From Thalassoglobus polymorphus (lineage in GTDB: Bacteria > Planctomycetota > Planctomycetia > Planctomycetales > Planctomycetaceae), in contig NZ_CP036267.1 of the NCBI RefSeq assembly GCF_007744255.1, forward strand, positions 2,855,500-2,919,499: DNA of 64,000 bases. The letters are read 5' to 3'. Positions 36,009-46,107 of the stretch are shown here, piece after piece (positions within the stretch are counted from its first letter, which is position 1; every line of letters begins with the position of its first letter). A program made the translations under genes and the position numbers. The notes under the pieces were generated by a model. That model worked only from the letters and a program-made list of their open reading frames with translations. It did not search any database and was not told the DNA's origin.

Positions 36009-36669
36009 CTCCTCACCGATGCGGGCTATCATGGTGAGAGCGACCTGCAGATCGCCACCCGTAGTTTCGGTCGAGAAACCGATGAAGGAGGAAGAGTTCT
36101 TCCTTAAAGCCCCGCTCAACAGTGGAATTCTTCTCAGGGGTGTTAAAAGACTGCATCCGGGCAAAAGTCAGTTTTCTCAAAATTGCAGCCAGGAATGGCG
36201 GCAATCCACGAAAACTATCAGGCGTATAACAACAACAGTGAAAAGGGGTTATCGCAATTGCGGTTGATCCGGTTTGAGAATTCAATCCATTCTGGGTAAA
36301 ATAATGAATAACGGCACCTTCAAATTCATCTGATTAGTAAAGCAATGACACGAAGCTGTTGAGATGAGAGGAAAGATCTCATCGACCTGTAGAGCAAATG
36401 TAGTCGTGCCTGCTACGCTGACTCTGAATTTAGCCTCAATGTAATAAGTGTAATATCAACGACGATCTCCCTTCCCCGCCACGGAAGTGATCGAAGTCCC
36501 CCCACCACGAAATTTCTCTGTCTCGTAGATCCCATATTTACCGAGCCATATTCACAGAGACTGAGAAAGTCCCTCCGTTTGAACCTGCCCTGAGCTGTTT
36601 AACCACAATTAACCACGCCGATTCGATTTTTTTGGTAGAATCGACATCCTCACTTCCCTTGATAGTTTC

Positions 36670-39078
36670 ATGTGTATGATGAATTCTTCAATGAAGATTT
36701 TATTGATGAGTGTCTGGTTTGTTTCCTGCCACTGTCATTCAGTCATCGCTGCAGATTCTCCCAAGCTTCCTGGCGAAATGGGAAAGTTTGTCGAGAACCA
36801 TTGCGTCGCTTGCCATGAAGGGGAGGCGGCAGAGGCAGGGCTTGATCTCACGAAACTCAACGGCCAACTTGAGAATCAGGCAACACTCGATCGCTGGATT
36901 CGAATTTTCGATCGAGTTCATAACGGTGAGATGCCCCCCAAAGAGAGTCATGATATCACTGGGGCGGAACTGAAGACGTTTCTCAACCAATCGGGAAAGT
37001 GGCTCAACGATTTCCAGAAAGAACGTTGGAGCAAAATAGGACGCGTGCAAGGTCGACGATTGACGAACCTCCAGTTGGAACGGTCTCTGCATCAATTACT
37101 CGGCGTAGACATCCCGCTTGAAAGCCTGATGCCAGAGGAACAGCGAACAGCAGGATTCACAACGGTTGCGAATGGTCAGCCGATGTCGCATTTTCAACTC
37201 GAAGAACACCTGAAAGTTGTTGACGCCGCTCTCGATAACGCGTTTCAACGAGCGATCCTCAATGATCAATTATTCAAGAAGAAATTTGATGCAAAGGGCC
37301 TGGTCAGGAAAAATCCCAAACGACGGACACGTGAACCTGAACTCATCGACGACTTTGCAGTGACGTGGTCTTCACGTTTAATTTTCTATGGCCGAATCCC
37401 CGCGACAACAGCCCGAAAAGATGGCTGGTACCGATTCACGATTCGGGCCAAATCACTCAATACTCCGAAAGATCATGGGGTCTGGTGCACCGTCCGAACT
37501 GGAAAATGTGTGTCGAGCGCGCCTCTTCTGAATTGGGTAGGAGCCTTGGAAGCGACTGATCGAGTTCAGGAATGGACCTTTGAAACATGGCTTCCACGAG
37601 GCAGCATGCTCGAAGTCCGCCCCGGAGATGACACTCTCAAAATGGGAAGATTTCAGGGAGGACAAGTTGGCACTGGAGAAGGTGGACCGCAAAATCTTCC
37701 TGGGGTCGCCATGGAGAGCATCGTCATGGAAGAGATCCATTACGGATTAGACGATGAGGGGATCCGTGAGACTCTCTTCGGCGATCTGAAGGTCAAAGCG
37801 AAGGGGAAGGACTGGCAGCAAGCCCAGCTGCAGTCGACGAACCACAAAGCTGATGCAAAACGACTGATGCTTCGATTTGCTGAACGGGCATTTCGTCGCC
37901 CCATTAACAAAGAGGATGTCCAGCCTTTCATCGACTTGGTGTTCAACGAACTCGATGCAAAAACACCATTGCTCGCAGCACTCAGGACTGGCTATCGGGC
38001 ACTCTTGTGCTCTCCAAGGTTTTTGTATTTTGAAGAGCCCCCCGGACAACTCGATGACTATGCCTTAGCATCCCGATTGAGTTACTTCCTGTGGAATGCT
38101 CCGCCAGATGAGGAACTTCTCAAGCTTGCAGAAAGCAAAATTCTGAGCTCACAAGATGAGATTCGTCGGCAGGTACGCCGCATGTTAAATGAGCCACAAG
38201 GAAAGACTTTCGTTAAAGACTTTGCAGCACAGTGGCTGGATCTCAGTGAAATCGATTTCACCACTCCCGATCGTCGTTTGTATCCGGGATTTGACGTCAT
38301 CGTTCAGCAGTCAATGCTTGCTGAAACAGAAACGTACCTTGAGGAAATGATTCGCAAAAACCTGAGCGTCAGTCTGCTGATCGACTCGAAGTACACATAC
38401 TTAAACGAGAGACTTGCTCGGTTTTATGGAATTAAAAACGTCTCAAGTGACCAGATGCAGCGAGTCTCACTCAAACCCGAAGATCACCGTGGTGGACTCC
38501 TGACACATGGATCAATTATGAAAGTCACCGCAAATGGAACGACAACGTCTCCAGTTCTTCGGGGGGTTTGGGTTTCCGAACGCCTGCTGGGTGTTGAAAT
38601 TCCGCCTCCGCCTGCCGGAGTTGCGGCGATCGAACCGGACATCCGCGGAGCGAAAACGATTCGGGAGATGCTTGAAAAGCACAAATCCAACACTGCCTGT
38701 GCATCCTGTCACGTCAATATCGATCCTCCTGGATTTGCTCTGGAGAACTTCGATCCAGCTGGCCGATGGCGTGAAAGATACATCAAGATCAAGGGGCGGA
38801 AGAGAGTTCCCGGAACCCCGATTGATGCAAGCCACGAGTTACCAAGTGGAGAGAAATTTAAAGATATCAAACAGTTTCGCTCCATCGTTGCAGCGAAACC
38901 TGCAGAGTTAGCAGAAAACGTCGCGAAGAAACTGGTTAGTTACGGAACAGGGGCACCGGTCACATTCGCTGACCGGACTGAGATCGAAGAAGTTGTTACC
39001 CGAACAAGCAAAAACAACTATGGCCTTCGCTCAATCATAGAAGAAGTGGCTGCCAGCGAATTGTTCCGCACAAAGTAA
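36670..39078 (+). CDS. DUF1592-family cytochrome-c-like protein (DUF1587/1592/1595/1588/1585 architecture)
   Basis: An 802-residue protein typical of planctomycetes. N-terminal hydrophobic leader, then a c-type haem motif C45-V-A-C48-H49 in [11 protein letters not shown]. Middle regions match the DUF1587/1592/1595 run ([47 protein letters not shown]). The C-terminal DUF1588/1585 part has [20 protein letters not shown] and a second haem-like C677-A-S-C680-H681 in [19 protein letters not shown]. Presumed exported, haem-binding and perhaps in degradation of complex substrates; activity unproven. Several in-frame Met codons within 24 bp of 36670 leave the start uncertain. The DUF1552 gene follows as usual for this pair. 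Confidence 0.93.
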   Translation: MCMMNSSMKILLMSVWFVSCHCHSVIAADSPKLPGEMGKFVENHCVACHEGEAAEAGLDLTKLNGQLENQATLDRWIRIFDRVHNGEMPPKESHDITGAELKTFLNQSGKWLNDFQKERWSKIGRVQGRRLTNLQLERSLHQLLGVDIPLESLMPEEQRTAGFTTVANGQPMSHFQLEEHLKVVDAALDNAFQRAILNDQLFKKKFDAKGLVRKNPKRRTREPELIDDFAVTWSSRLIFYGRIPATTARKDGWYRFTIRAKSLNTPKDHGVWCTVRTGKCVSSAPLLNWVGALEATDRVQEWTFETWLPRGSMLEVRPGDDTLKMGRFQGGQVGTGEGGPQNLPGVAMESIVMEEIHYGLDDEGIRETLFGDLKVKAKGKDWQQAQLQSTNHKADAKRLMLRFAERAFRRPINKEDVQPFIDLVFNELDAKTPLLAALRTGYRALLCSPRFLYFEEPPGQLDDYALASRLSYFLWNAPPDEELLKLAESKILSSQDEIRRQVRRMLNEPQGKTFVKDFAAQWLDLSEIDFTTPDRRLYPGFDVIVQQSMLAETETYLEEMIRKNLSVSLLIDSKYTYLNERLARFYGIKNVSSDQMQRVSLKPEDHRGGLLTHGSIMKVTANGTTTSPVLRGVWVSERLLGVEIPPPPAGVAAIEPDIRGAKTIREMLEKHKSNTACASCHVNIDPPGFALENFDPAGRWRERYIKIKGRKRVPGTPIDASHELPSGEKFKDIKQFRSIVAAKPAELAENVAKKLVSYGTGAPVTFADRTEIEEVVTRTSKNNYGLRSIIEEVAASELFRTK

Positions 39079-39115
39079 GTTCGACGTAAGTTCAACTTGA
39101 GACCATTACACTTTA

Positions 39116-39200
39116 GAACTGATCCTGAAACTTGAAACTGCTCTCTCAAGCGTTGAGAAAAGCGACTATCCCAGAGGTTTTTGAACAGGCTCTCGTGAAA
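39116..39200 (+). repeat. Interspersed repeat family 2, copy 2
   Basis: AGAACTGATCCTGAAACTTG, then CTCTCTCAAGCGTTGAGAAA and CCCAGAGGTTTTTGAACAGG. It sits between the DUF1592 and DUF1552 genes of an otherwise conserved pair, so it lies inside a presumed transcript. Confidence 0.75.
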
Positions 39201-39239
39201 TCATTCCTTCAGGTTTTATGAATCGAAAAGGTTAACAAA

Positions 39240-40532
39240 ATGAGTCACCGTATTTATTTCAACAAAGGTCAACAACTTAATCGCCGTACTGTTTTGAAAG
39301 GTGCTGGCGTCGCATTGTCACTGCCTTGGCTTTCGGCAATGCAACGCGCATTTGCAACTTCCGCTGAGAACACTCCACCTAAACGGTTCGTCGCGATGAC
39401 GCTGGGACTGGGGCTTCTTGGTGAGAATCTGAACCCGAAAGAATCCGGCAAAGACTACAAAACAAGTCTGTATCTGAAACAGGTTCAGGATCTCCGGGAC
39501 AAATTTACTGTTGTCTCTGGTTCTTCACACCCTGATGTCTCTGGAGGCCACCGCGCGGAAGCGAGTATTCTTTCCGCGCAACCAATGGGATCAGGCGGAC
39601 AGGCAAAGAATACTGTCTCACTCGATCAATTCATGGCGAAACATCTGGGGCATCACACCCGGTTTCCTTCACTCGTATTAGCTAGTCGAGGCACGAACAG
39701 TCCCTCATACACTGAAAACGGTTCGATGATTCCTGCACAGGACTCTCCTTCCAAACTCTTCAGCCAACTATTTATCGACGATTCTCCGGCAGAACAGCAA
39801 CGACAGGCCCATCGGCTTCAAGAAGGTCGCAGCATCATGGACTTGGTCCGTGACGATTCGAAGCGGCTCGCGAAAAAGCTCGGCAAGGGTGATCAAAATC
39901 GACTCGATGAATATTTAACGAGTGTTCGTGATCTGGAAAACCGGATGGCAGCATCGGAAGAATGGGCGATGCGATCAAAGCCCAAAGTCGATTACCAAAA
40001 ACCTGTCGACATTAAAAACCCCAACGATTTCGTCGGATATCAGCGTCTCATGACCGACATGGTCCGACTCGCGCTGCAAACGGATTCGACGCGATTCATC
40101 ACGTACCACCTCGGTGGATCAGGAGGCGTTGTTCCACTCGAAGGAGTGAGAGAAGGATACCACGCGCTAAGCCACCATGGCCGTGACGAAGAGAAGCTTG
40201 AGCAACTCGCTCTCGTTGAGCAGGCGATCATTGGTGCTTGGGGAGACTTTATGCGTGACCTGAATTCCATTGAGGAGAATGGTCATAGCCTGCTTGATCA
40301 AACATCCGTCTTCATGACGAGCAACCTGGGTAACGGCTCGAACCACGATAATCGAAACATGCCCGTGTTGCTCGCAGGCGGAGGATTCAAGCATGGTCAA
40401 CACTTGGCGTTTGACCAGAGAAACAACTACCCGCTACCAAACATGTACGTTAGCTTGCTACAGAATCTTGGAATAGAGACTGATCAGTGGAAGACAGCCA
40501 CCGGAACCATGACAGGCCTTGAGATGGGGTAG
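39240..40532 (+). CDS. DUF1552 protein with Tat-like leader
   Basis: A 430-residue partner of the DUF1592 protein. Leader with twin arginines: [19 protein letters not shown]. Family stretches: [61 protein letters not shown] and [23 protein letters not shown]. Related in fold to the sulfatase/alkaline-phosphatase-like DUF1501 proteins; enzymatic activity is not established. Exported in folded form together with its partner (inference). Confidence 0.93.
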   Translation: MSHRIYFNKGQQLNRRTVLKGAGVALSLPWLSAMQRAFATSAENTPPKRFVAMTLGLGLLGENLNPKESGKDYKTSLYLKQVQDLRDKFTVVSGSSHPDVSGGHRAEASILSAQPMGSGGQAKNTVSLDQFMAKHLGHHTRFPSLVLASRGTNSPSYTENGSMIPAQDSPSKLFSQLFIDDSPAEQQRQAHRLQEGRSIMDLVRDDSKRLAKKLGKGDQNRLDEYLTSVRDLENRMAASEEWAMRSKPKVDYQKPVDIKNPNDFVGYQRLMTDMVRLALQTDSTRFITYHLGGSGGVVPLEGVREGYHALSHHGRDEEKLEQLALVEQAIIGAWGDFMRDLNSIEENGHSLLDQTSVFMTSNLGNGSNHDNRNMPVLLAGGGFKHGQHLAFDQRNNYPLPNMYVSLLQNLGIETDQWKTATGTMTGLEMG

Positions 40533-40608
40533 TCATTTATCTCTGACAAAGTCACTTAACAAAATATGATTCATGAACCGACGAAGGCAGTTCGCGAATT
40601 GATACACG

Positions 40609-40654
40609 GAGACTGCCCAGTGGCGAGCAGCTTGTGAAGTCATGATAGTGACCT
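40609..40654 (+). repeat. Interspersed repeat family 1, copy G
   Basis: GACTGCCCAGTGGCGAGCAG followed by CTTGTGAAGTCATGATAGTG and ACC. It lies in the short gap between the DUF1552 and beta-propeller genes. Together with copy 49763 it defines the tail GAAGTCATGATAGTGACC. Confidence 0.75.
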
Positions 40655-40735
40655 TGGGTTGCATCTATTTCCGAGCGACCTCAAAATTTCCGGTGTGAAA
40701 CCATAATTTTTTGAAACCTCAGAGTAGGATCGACG

Positions 40736-42004
40736 ATGTTTCATGTGAACCGACGAGGGTTCCTTCAACTTGGACTTGCAAGTGCGGCGCTGTCTGCCGC
40801 TGGGCGACCTGCTCTCACTGCCGATAAGCCATCTCAATACCCACCGACGCGGGTCATCACAAAAGGCCCGCGACATCACTGGTTTGGGTACTACGACAAA
40901 CTACAATTCGACCCCAGCAGTCGGTTCGTCTTGGGAATGGAGGTCCCCTTCGAACATCGCTCACCAGAAGCGGACGATATCATTAAAATTGGTCTGATCG
41001 ATCTTGAAGACAATGATCGTTGGACGGAACTTGATCAGTCGATCGCTTGGAACTGGCAACAGGGATGTATGCTCCAATGGATCCCTGGTGAAAAAAGTAA
41101 AATCCTCTGGAACGACCGAGACGGAGACCGTTTCGTTTGCCGAATTCTTGATGTCGAAACAGGAAATGGCCGAACGATTCCGCATCCGATCTACTCTGTC
41201 AGCCCCGATGGTAAAACCGCAGTCACGCCAGATTTCCGCCGAATCGCTGATGTTCGACCGGGCTATGGTTACACTGGATTGAAAGATCCTTTTACGGACG
41301 ATTTGGCTCCTGAAGAAACTGGAATTTTCCGTGTCGATTTAGAGACCGGAGAATCCAAGCTGATCATCTCGCTTGCTGACATCGCTAAGATTGGTGAAAT
41401 CCCCAAAGCACAGCCAGGCATCAAACACTATTTTAATCACTTATTATTTAGTCCGAATGGTGAACGATTTATTGCTCTTCATCGCTGGCGATACCCAAAT
41501 GGCAGCCGGCTCACCCGCCTGATCACGGCAAAACCTGACGGATCAGATATCCGCGTGGTCATCCCGAACGGCTACGCCTCACACTTTATCTGGCGAGACC
41601 CTCAGCACATTCTCTCTCAGTCTAAGAACTATCTAGGCAATTCGAACTGGGGCGACTTCTTGTTCGAAGACAAAGACAATGGCATTCTTGAAGAGATCGG
41701 ACACGGAGTTCTCGATGGTGGGGGACACCTGAGTTATCTGCCGGGGAATGAGTGGATCTTAAATGACACATACCCCAAAGGGGCCGAGCGAATGCAAATT
41801 CCGCATCTTTATCATGTCGAGTCGGGCAAGAGGATCGACATCGGAAAATTCCACCTGCCCAAAGAATACACGGGAGAATGGCGAGTGGATACTCACCCCC
41901 GCTTTAGTCCCAATAGCCAATACGTTTGCATCGATTCGCCTTATCAAAACCAAGGCCGGCAGCTTCATCTGATCGATATCAGTGAAGTGATTCATTCAAG
42001 CTAG
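40736..42004 (+). CDS. Tat-exported beta-propeller protein, oligogalacturonate-lyase-like
   Basis: A 422-residue protein with Tat leader NRRGFLQLGLASAALSAAG. The rest is a repeating beta structure with Asp/Gly-rich turns: HHWFGYYDKLQFDPSSRF, YSVSPDGKTAVTPDF, NHLLFSPNGERFIALHRWR, GGHLSYLPGNEWILNDTYP and HPRFSPNSQYVCIDSP. HHWFGYYDK, the GGHLSY turn and the D-x-HPRFSP strand recall secreted oligogalacturonate-lyase/WD40-like proteins. Polysaccharide processing is plausible; no catalytic residues can be fixed. AGTAGGAT upstream serves as RBS. It follows the DUF1552 gene after a 203-bp gap with a family-1 repeat. Confidence 0.8.
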   Translation: MFHVNRRGFLQLGLASAALSAAGRPALTADKPSQYPPTRVITKGPRHHWFGYYDKLQFDPSSRFVLGMEVPFEHRSPEADDIIKIGLIDLEDNDRWTELDQSIAWNWQQGCMLQWIPGEKSKILWNDRDGDRFVCRILDVETGNGRTIPHPIYSVSPDGKTAVTPDFRRIADVRPGYGYTGLKDPFTDDLAPEETGIFRVDLETGESKLIISLADIAKIGEIPKAQPGIKHYFNHLLFSPNGERFIALHRWRYPNGSRLTRLITAKPDGSDIRVVIPNGYASHFIWRDPQHILSQSKNYLGNSNWGDFLFEDKDNGILEEIGHGVLDGGGHLSYLPGNEWILNDTYPKGAERMQIPHLYHVESGKRIDIGKFHLPKEYTGEWRVDTHPRFSPNSQYVCIDSPYQNQGRQLHLIDISEVIHSS

Positions 42005-42060
42005 AGCATCTTTCGAATTAGTCTTCAGGCTCCGCCTCGTGGAGAACAGCATTTTCATCA
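42003..42060 (+). repeat. Interspersed repeat family 1, copy H (long form)
   Basis: AGAGCATCTTTCGAATTAG, then TCCGCCTCGTGGAGAACAG and CATTTTCATCAGA. Very close to the copy at 6301-6360. It begins at the stop codon of the preceding gene. Confidence 0.75.
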
Positions 42061-42136
42061 GAGAAACGTGTTCTTCACGAGAATCTGGCAGAACTAACTG
42101 CTCTAAACAAAATAGGTACACCAACGTAAAAGCGAC

Positions 42137-43489
42137 CTAGAAGCCCAAGCCAGGACCGGTCAGAACGCTTGTTCCTACCGAACCATCGGTAATATCGAAC
42201 ATTGATGGGAACTGATGTGCCCAGACTTTATTAGCGTTCGGACAATACTGTCGACCGTTTCCTTCGATTGCCGTCACACCTGGAACGCGAGCTGCCAAGC
42301 TGGCTGAATGGAGAAACGCAAATCCCAGACAGGTTAAGTCCTGCACACACAAGAACATGTCAAACTTCTGAGCAGCAGCGGCAGCAAACAGAGCCTCGGT
42401 GTGCCCTTTGCAAGCTTTCAGAGCGACTCCGCTATACCCTTGTTCTCGAGCTAACAGAAGTGCTTCGTAATCGACGAGAGATTCATCAATCACAACCGGT
42501 TTTAGCTTTGCCGCTTCGTGCATTTTGTTGTCAGGATGTGACTTCAAATCACGATGCGTTGGTTGTTCAATATATTGAATGCGGTCGTATGCGGCTGGAG
42601 ATTGCTCCTGGATCCGCTTCAAGAACTCAAGAACGTACTCAACGTTCTCACATTTCTCATTGAAGTCCGTTGAGTAGAACCACTCGCTACAACCGCGCGA
42701 TGCCTGGGCCTCTCCACTGACTTTGTCGATATCCAAAACTCGTTGAACATCCCAGTCGATGTCATCGCCGTTGAGTTTGATTTTCAGGTGAGTTAATCCG
42801 TCCGCTGCAATCCATTCAGAAAGAGTCTCAGGAAACTTGTCATCAATTCGAGTTGTGACATCTGCATCCGTCAGAGGATCGATCGCACCGACCAGATGGT
42901 ACAGCGGCAAACGCTCTTTAGGTGTTCTCAGTGTGTACTGATCCAGGTATTCACCTGCAAACTGGTCATCGAGATATTCCGAAAGATCATGATTCATGAA
43001 TTCCGATGACAATGCGTTATAGGAATTCACGCCGTTTGCTTTGCCGAATGCGTCGTGTAATGCGGCATCAAGTGGGCTGGCAGCAACGAGCTGTGCAAGC
43101 TCTGGAAGAGGTTCGGGAAGACCAAGAAGTTTCGAAACAACCTTTGCCTGGTGAGGGTATTCCGCAGCAACGTGAAAGATGATATCGATCGGATGACCAA
43201 ATTCGTCGAGAATGTCTGTGAGCCGAACAACTCGCGAGGCGTATTCCTCCATGGCTTTTTCAGCCTGATCAGGAGTGACCTCTTGAGAAGGCCATGCCCA
43301 GACGTTGCCAACCGGCATGCTACCTAAGCCGATCGCGTGCTTTCCACCTCGAGTCTCAACCGTAACCTGAACGTTAATGACTCGATGCTTGTCCATGACT
43401 CTCCCGCCGAATTTCAGGGGAGTACGAAATGGGTGTTCGTCAAAGCTGATTGCAGCGTCGACTACCCGTACGTCGGTCGATTTGCTCAT
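42137..43489 (-). CDS. Mandelate racemase/muconate-lactonising-type enolase-superfamily enzyme
   Basis: A 450-residue (alpha/beta)8-barrel enzyme. The N-terminal capping domain covers about 1-150. The barrel shows the catalytic K-x-K pattern in HLKIKLNGDD, the first metal Asp in YSTDFNEKC, the Glu in QYIEQPTHRD, the Asp in VVIDESLVD and the Lys in GVALKACKGH. Such enzymes abstract the alpha proton of carboxylates, for epimerisation, dehydration or cycloisomerisation. The specific substrate is not evident; sugar acids or dipeptides are typical. Single gene, no operon partner visible. Confidence 0.85.
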   Translation of the reverse strand: MSKSTDVRVVDAAISFDEHPFRTPLKFGGRVMDKHRVINVQVTVETRGGKHAIGLGSMPVGNVWAWPSQEVTPDQAEKAMEEYASRVVRLTDILDEFGHPIDIIFHVAAEYPHQAKVVSKLLGLPEPLPELAQLVAASPLDAALHDAFGKANGVNSYNALSSEFMNHDLSEYLDDQFAGEYLDQYTLRTPKERLPLYHLVGAIDPLTDADVTTRIDDKFPETLSEWIAADGLTHLKIKLNGDDIDWDVQRVLDIDKVSGEAQASRGCSEWFYSTDFNEKCENVEYVLEFLKRIQEQSPAAYDRIQYIEQPTHRDLKSHPDNKMHEAAKLKPVVIDESLVDYEALLLAREQGYSGVALKACKGHTEALFAAAAAQKFDMFLCVQDLTCLGFAFLHSASLAARVPGVTAIEGNGRQYCPNANKVWAHQFPSMFDITDGSVGTSVLTGPGLGF

Positions 43490-44131
43490 GTCTCTTTTTT
43501 TAGATGTTGTGAGATTGTGGGAAGCGATTTCTTTAAAATTACGATGACATAAAATACTTACCGACAGAATCTTCTGATTATCGATGAGCTTGCCGCTCTC
43601 ATGTCGAGAAGATTCGAAACGTGAACAAACTTCAAAACTGTCAGTGATCCTCCGGGGATTACAAATATGGAGATCACTTTTCCGTTTTTTTGAGAGACGA
43701 TGAGTCTAATAGTCTCCCGACTACATTCGCAGATTCAGTGCAAGTTGCTGACACTGCAATTGAATCACGTTGTTTGATTCCGGTCCTCGCCAAACAAGAT
43801 GCGAAAGAAACTCTCTCCAGTTTTCCAATGACTCATGAAGAGATGTCTATGACAACCTACCAACTCACTCTTAATCAAACCGTCCAGTTTTCAAAAGAAG
43901 TGCCATGCAGATTCAAGGCAGTTGTCCACCAAAAATCACTACCAAATTGCCAAGAACACCCGCGAAACAACGCACAGAACACTCAACAATCTGCGCACAT
44001 CACCACGCCAGACAATCCTGAACAATCAGGATTCCCTGTCAAGTAGCGATGAGCAAGATGCCTATACGGACTTTATTTCCTCCGAAGAGGAGACCAGCCA
44101 CCAGAGTGACTTCTCGCTCAGCAGTCGAAAT
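43490..44131. other. Gap between the enolase-superfamily gene and the tiny basic ORF
   Basis: A 642-bp gap. A plus-strand frame of 118 codons (43690-44046) is compositionally poor (His/Gln/Asn/Thr-rich) and not called. No RNA gene or repeat recognised. Confidence 0.5.
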
Positions 44132-44218
44132 TTACTTTCTGTGTCGAATTTTTGCACGCATACGGCGTTTTTTTCGACCTAGCTTCCGGCGACCTTTGCC
44201 TGATTTCTTAACACCCAT
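44132..44218 (-). CDS. Tiny highly basic protein, ribosomal-protein-like (28 residues)
   Basis: Starts MGVKKSGKGRRKLG and ends KIRHRK; 17 of 28 residues are Lys, Arg or His. An excellent ribosome-binding site GGAGGA lies eight bases upstream of this ATG; an in-frame ATG at 44227 directly abuts the GGAGGA and would add MNR, but has no spacing. Such short Arg/Lys peptides occur as small ribosome-associated proteins (bTHX, or the AURKAIP1/COX24 type whose RRMR-K-RHRK pattern this resembles). That assignment is by pattern only. It stands alone on the minus strand between the enolase-superfamily and aquaporin genes. Confidence 0.65.
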   Translation of the reverse strand: MGVKKSGKGRRKLGRKKRRMRAKIRHRK

Positions 44219-44639
44219 TCGATTCATTCCTCCAATGACAATACTGATTCACTTGAACTGGAAAATTTCCAGCGATGACATTCCGCAGGCAAACAGGCCT
44301 GAGGATTACTTTGAACACATGACTATTCGAGTCTACAAGAGACTTGAAACGCTCATATGCTCGTTTCCCTCACACTAGGCGAGGGTTACCCATTTTAGAC
44401 ACAAATCCCAGAACCTACAAGGTTTAACAAGAATTGTCTGTCGACTTAGAAGCTCAACCTCGCTTCAAACAGTGACATTTACAATAATCTCGGCAGAGCC
44501 AAGTCACAGTGATCACTGATTATTCGGACATGATCACGATTGGTCTGCAGTAATCTCGCTGCATCCTGGTTTGTCGTTTTCCTCCCCCGATGACTCACCG
44601 AGGGCGATATCGACACTGAAAACCAATTTGAAAGATGCT
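44219..44639. other. Gap between the tiny ORF and the aquaporin gene
   Basis: A 421-bp gap upstream of the 28-residue gene on the minus strand, so its promoter should be here. A partial family-1 repeat abuts the aquaporin stop (44613-44643). Nothing else recognised. Confidence 0.5.
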
Positions 44640-44643
44640 CTAA
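44613..44643 (-). repeat. Partial interspersed repeat family 1, copy J
   Basis: On the minus strand, TTAGAGCATCTTTCAAATTGG, the leading half of the long form seen at 6301 and 42003; the first bases are the aquaporin stop codon. Confidence 0.6.
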
Positions 44644-45386
44644 GCGATCGCCAAATAGACTGCAGCTGCAAGTGCTCCACCCACGAGCGGACCGACAACG
44701 GGAACCCAGGAGTAATTCCAATCGCTGTCCCGTTTCCCTTGAATGGGTAGCAATGCGTGAACCAGTCTCGGCCCAAGATCGCGAGCTGGATTGATGGCGT
44801 AACCTGTGGTCCCACCTAATGACAGCCCGATCCCGAAGACAAGCATCCCAACGGGCAACAGTCCTAACGCTCCTAACCCTAAACGAGGATCGGTCTCTGC
44901 TGGTGCGTCTCCATGAATCAGGCTGGGGACCGCCATCAGAAAAATGGGAAGTATAAGTGCGAACGTTCCGACAACTTCACAGAAGAACGCCTGAGGCAAA
45001 TTGCGAATAGCGGGAGAGGTGCAGAAACAGGCGAGCTTCGCGTCGGCATCTTCAGTCACATTGAAATGCTCGTGATAAAAACAATAAACCAACGCGGCCC
45101 CCAGGATGGCTCCCAGAAACTGCGCAATGATGTATCCGACAGCTTCTCCAATTGCGAGCTTTCCGGCGACGGCCATTGCCACAGTGACAGCTGGATTGAG
45201 ATGTGCCCCACTGAAATCCGCGGCACAAAACGCCCCAATAAAAACTGCGACACCCCAGCCAGCACTGATGACAATCCACCCCGAATCGTTTCCTTTTGTT
45301 CTCGCTAACACAACATTGGCGACAACACCGTTCCCGAAGAGGATCAGAAGTGCAGTCCCGATGACCTCAGCTGTCAATGCATTCAT
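44640..45386 (-). CDS. MIP-family channel (aquaporin/glycerol facilitator)
   Basis: A 248-residue membrane channel with six hydrophobic segments and the two half-helix NPA motifs: HLNPAVTV in loop B and AINPARDLGPR in loop E. The Asp after NPAR and the GlpF-like length suggest an aquaglyceroporin passing glycerol and small neutral solutes, but a water channel or arsenite-permeable role is possible. No glycerol kinase neighbour. Downstream gap ends at the tiny basic ORF. Confidence 0.92.
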   Translation of the reverse strand: MNALTAEVIGTALLILFGNGVVANVVLARTKGNDSGWIVISAGWGVAVFIGAFCAADFSGAHLNPAVTVAMAVAGKLAIGEAVGYIIAQFLGAILGAALVYCFYHEHFNVTEDADAKLACFCTSPAIRNLPQAFFCEVVGTFALILPIFLMAVPSLIHGDAPAETDPRLGLGALGLLPVGMLVFGIGLSLGGTTGYAINPARDLGPRLVHALLPIQGKRDSDWNYSWVPVVGPLVGGALAAAVYLAIA

Positions 45387-45598
45387 TCTCGCCTCACTTT
45401 CTCAACAGATTTCAAATCCAAGGAATTGGCATTCTGACACGAAGAAAGAAAACATGCGAGCAAGCACGAAAGAGATTTTTGATGCGACAGACTGGCCTTG
45501 AATCCCTTGGGAGTGAAAACGCGACCAGAGAGGTTCTTCCGTCTGGACAAGCAACATTCTCCCGCAGGAACTCAGAGGTCTTTTCCAGACTTTCAAAA

Positions 45599-45835
45599 TC
45601 AAGATACTTGACTTGATCTGGAGCGGGTTGCCGTTTGATAAAGAGCCACGCCGACCACGGCATTTGGAACCCCGACGAGCAACAGGCTGACGACATCTGC
45701 AGGCGTAGTGAGCATCGCGACCAGAAAAAAAAACGGGATGATCGCAATCCATCTCGGCCCTCTCATAAGCCAGACCGGAATCGAAATAGCGAAACAGATA
45801 ATGACAAAGAGCAACTCAATCGCACCGACAGACAT
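45599..45835 (-). CDS. Small hydrophobic membrane protein
   Basis: A 78-residue protein of unknown function with two or three membrane segments: AIELLFVIICFAISIPVWLM, WIAIIPFFFLVAMLT and VVSLLLVGVPNAVVGVALY. Start at 45835 because GAGGTG precedes it at good spacing; the open frame continues upstream only from a TTG. The length and hydrophobic pattern make it a plausible real gene. It lies 212 bp upstream of the aquaporin-type gene on the same strand. Confidence 0.65.
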   Translation of the reverse strand: MSVGAIELLFVIICFAISIPVWLMRGPRWIAIIPFFFLVAMLTTPADVVSLLLVGVPNAVVGVALYQTATRSRSSQVS

Positions 45836-46107
45836 CTCGCACCTCAATCAATTGATTGCTTGATGAGCCAACGAATCCTGCAAGTACATCACTTACCTGA
45901 AACGGTGGACACCAGAGAAGAGGAGTCCTGTGAGTCTCTCAGAATTTGCATTGCAGAGACTGCTCACAGACAATGTCCACCCGGTCGGCCCGATTGCATC
46001 AGGCGCATTGAGCGATGAATTCAGCCTAAGCTGTGAAATGAGCAGCGTCAAGACTGAAGCAAAGCCACTCTTTTTACGGCCTGGTCAACATGGGATGAAT
46101 TTCAGCG

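Larger units (their letters stand above)
35759..36669. other. Gene-free gap with repeat and orphan terminator
   Basis: A 911-bp gap before the DUF1592 gene. It contains a family-1 repeat (35889-35930), a perfect terminator-like hairpin for the minus strand (35981-36008) and a small GATGAGA/TCTCATC dyad (36363-36383). No minus-strand gene precedes the hairpin, so a small RNA or short unannotated transcript is possible. Open frames of about 90-100 codons near 35880-36285 have no protein-like features. Confidence 0.55.

Noticed and set aside
36013-36285. Minus-strand 90-codon frame upstream of the orphan terminator
   Set aside because: No protein-like composition and no RBS; a small RNA is a better explanation for the terminator.
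43690-44046. Plus-strand 118-codon open frame
   Set aside because: His/Gln/Asn-rich with no conserved pattern and no RBS; likely background.
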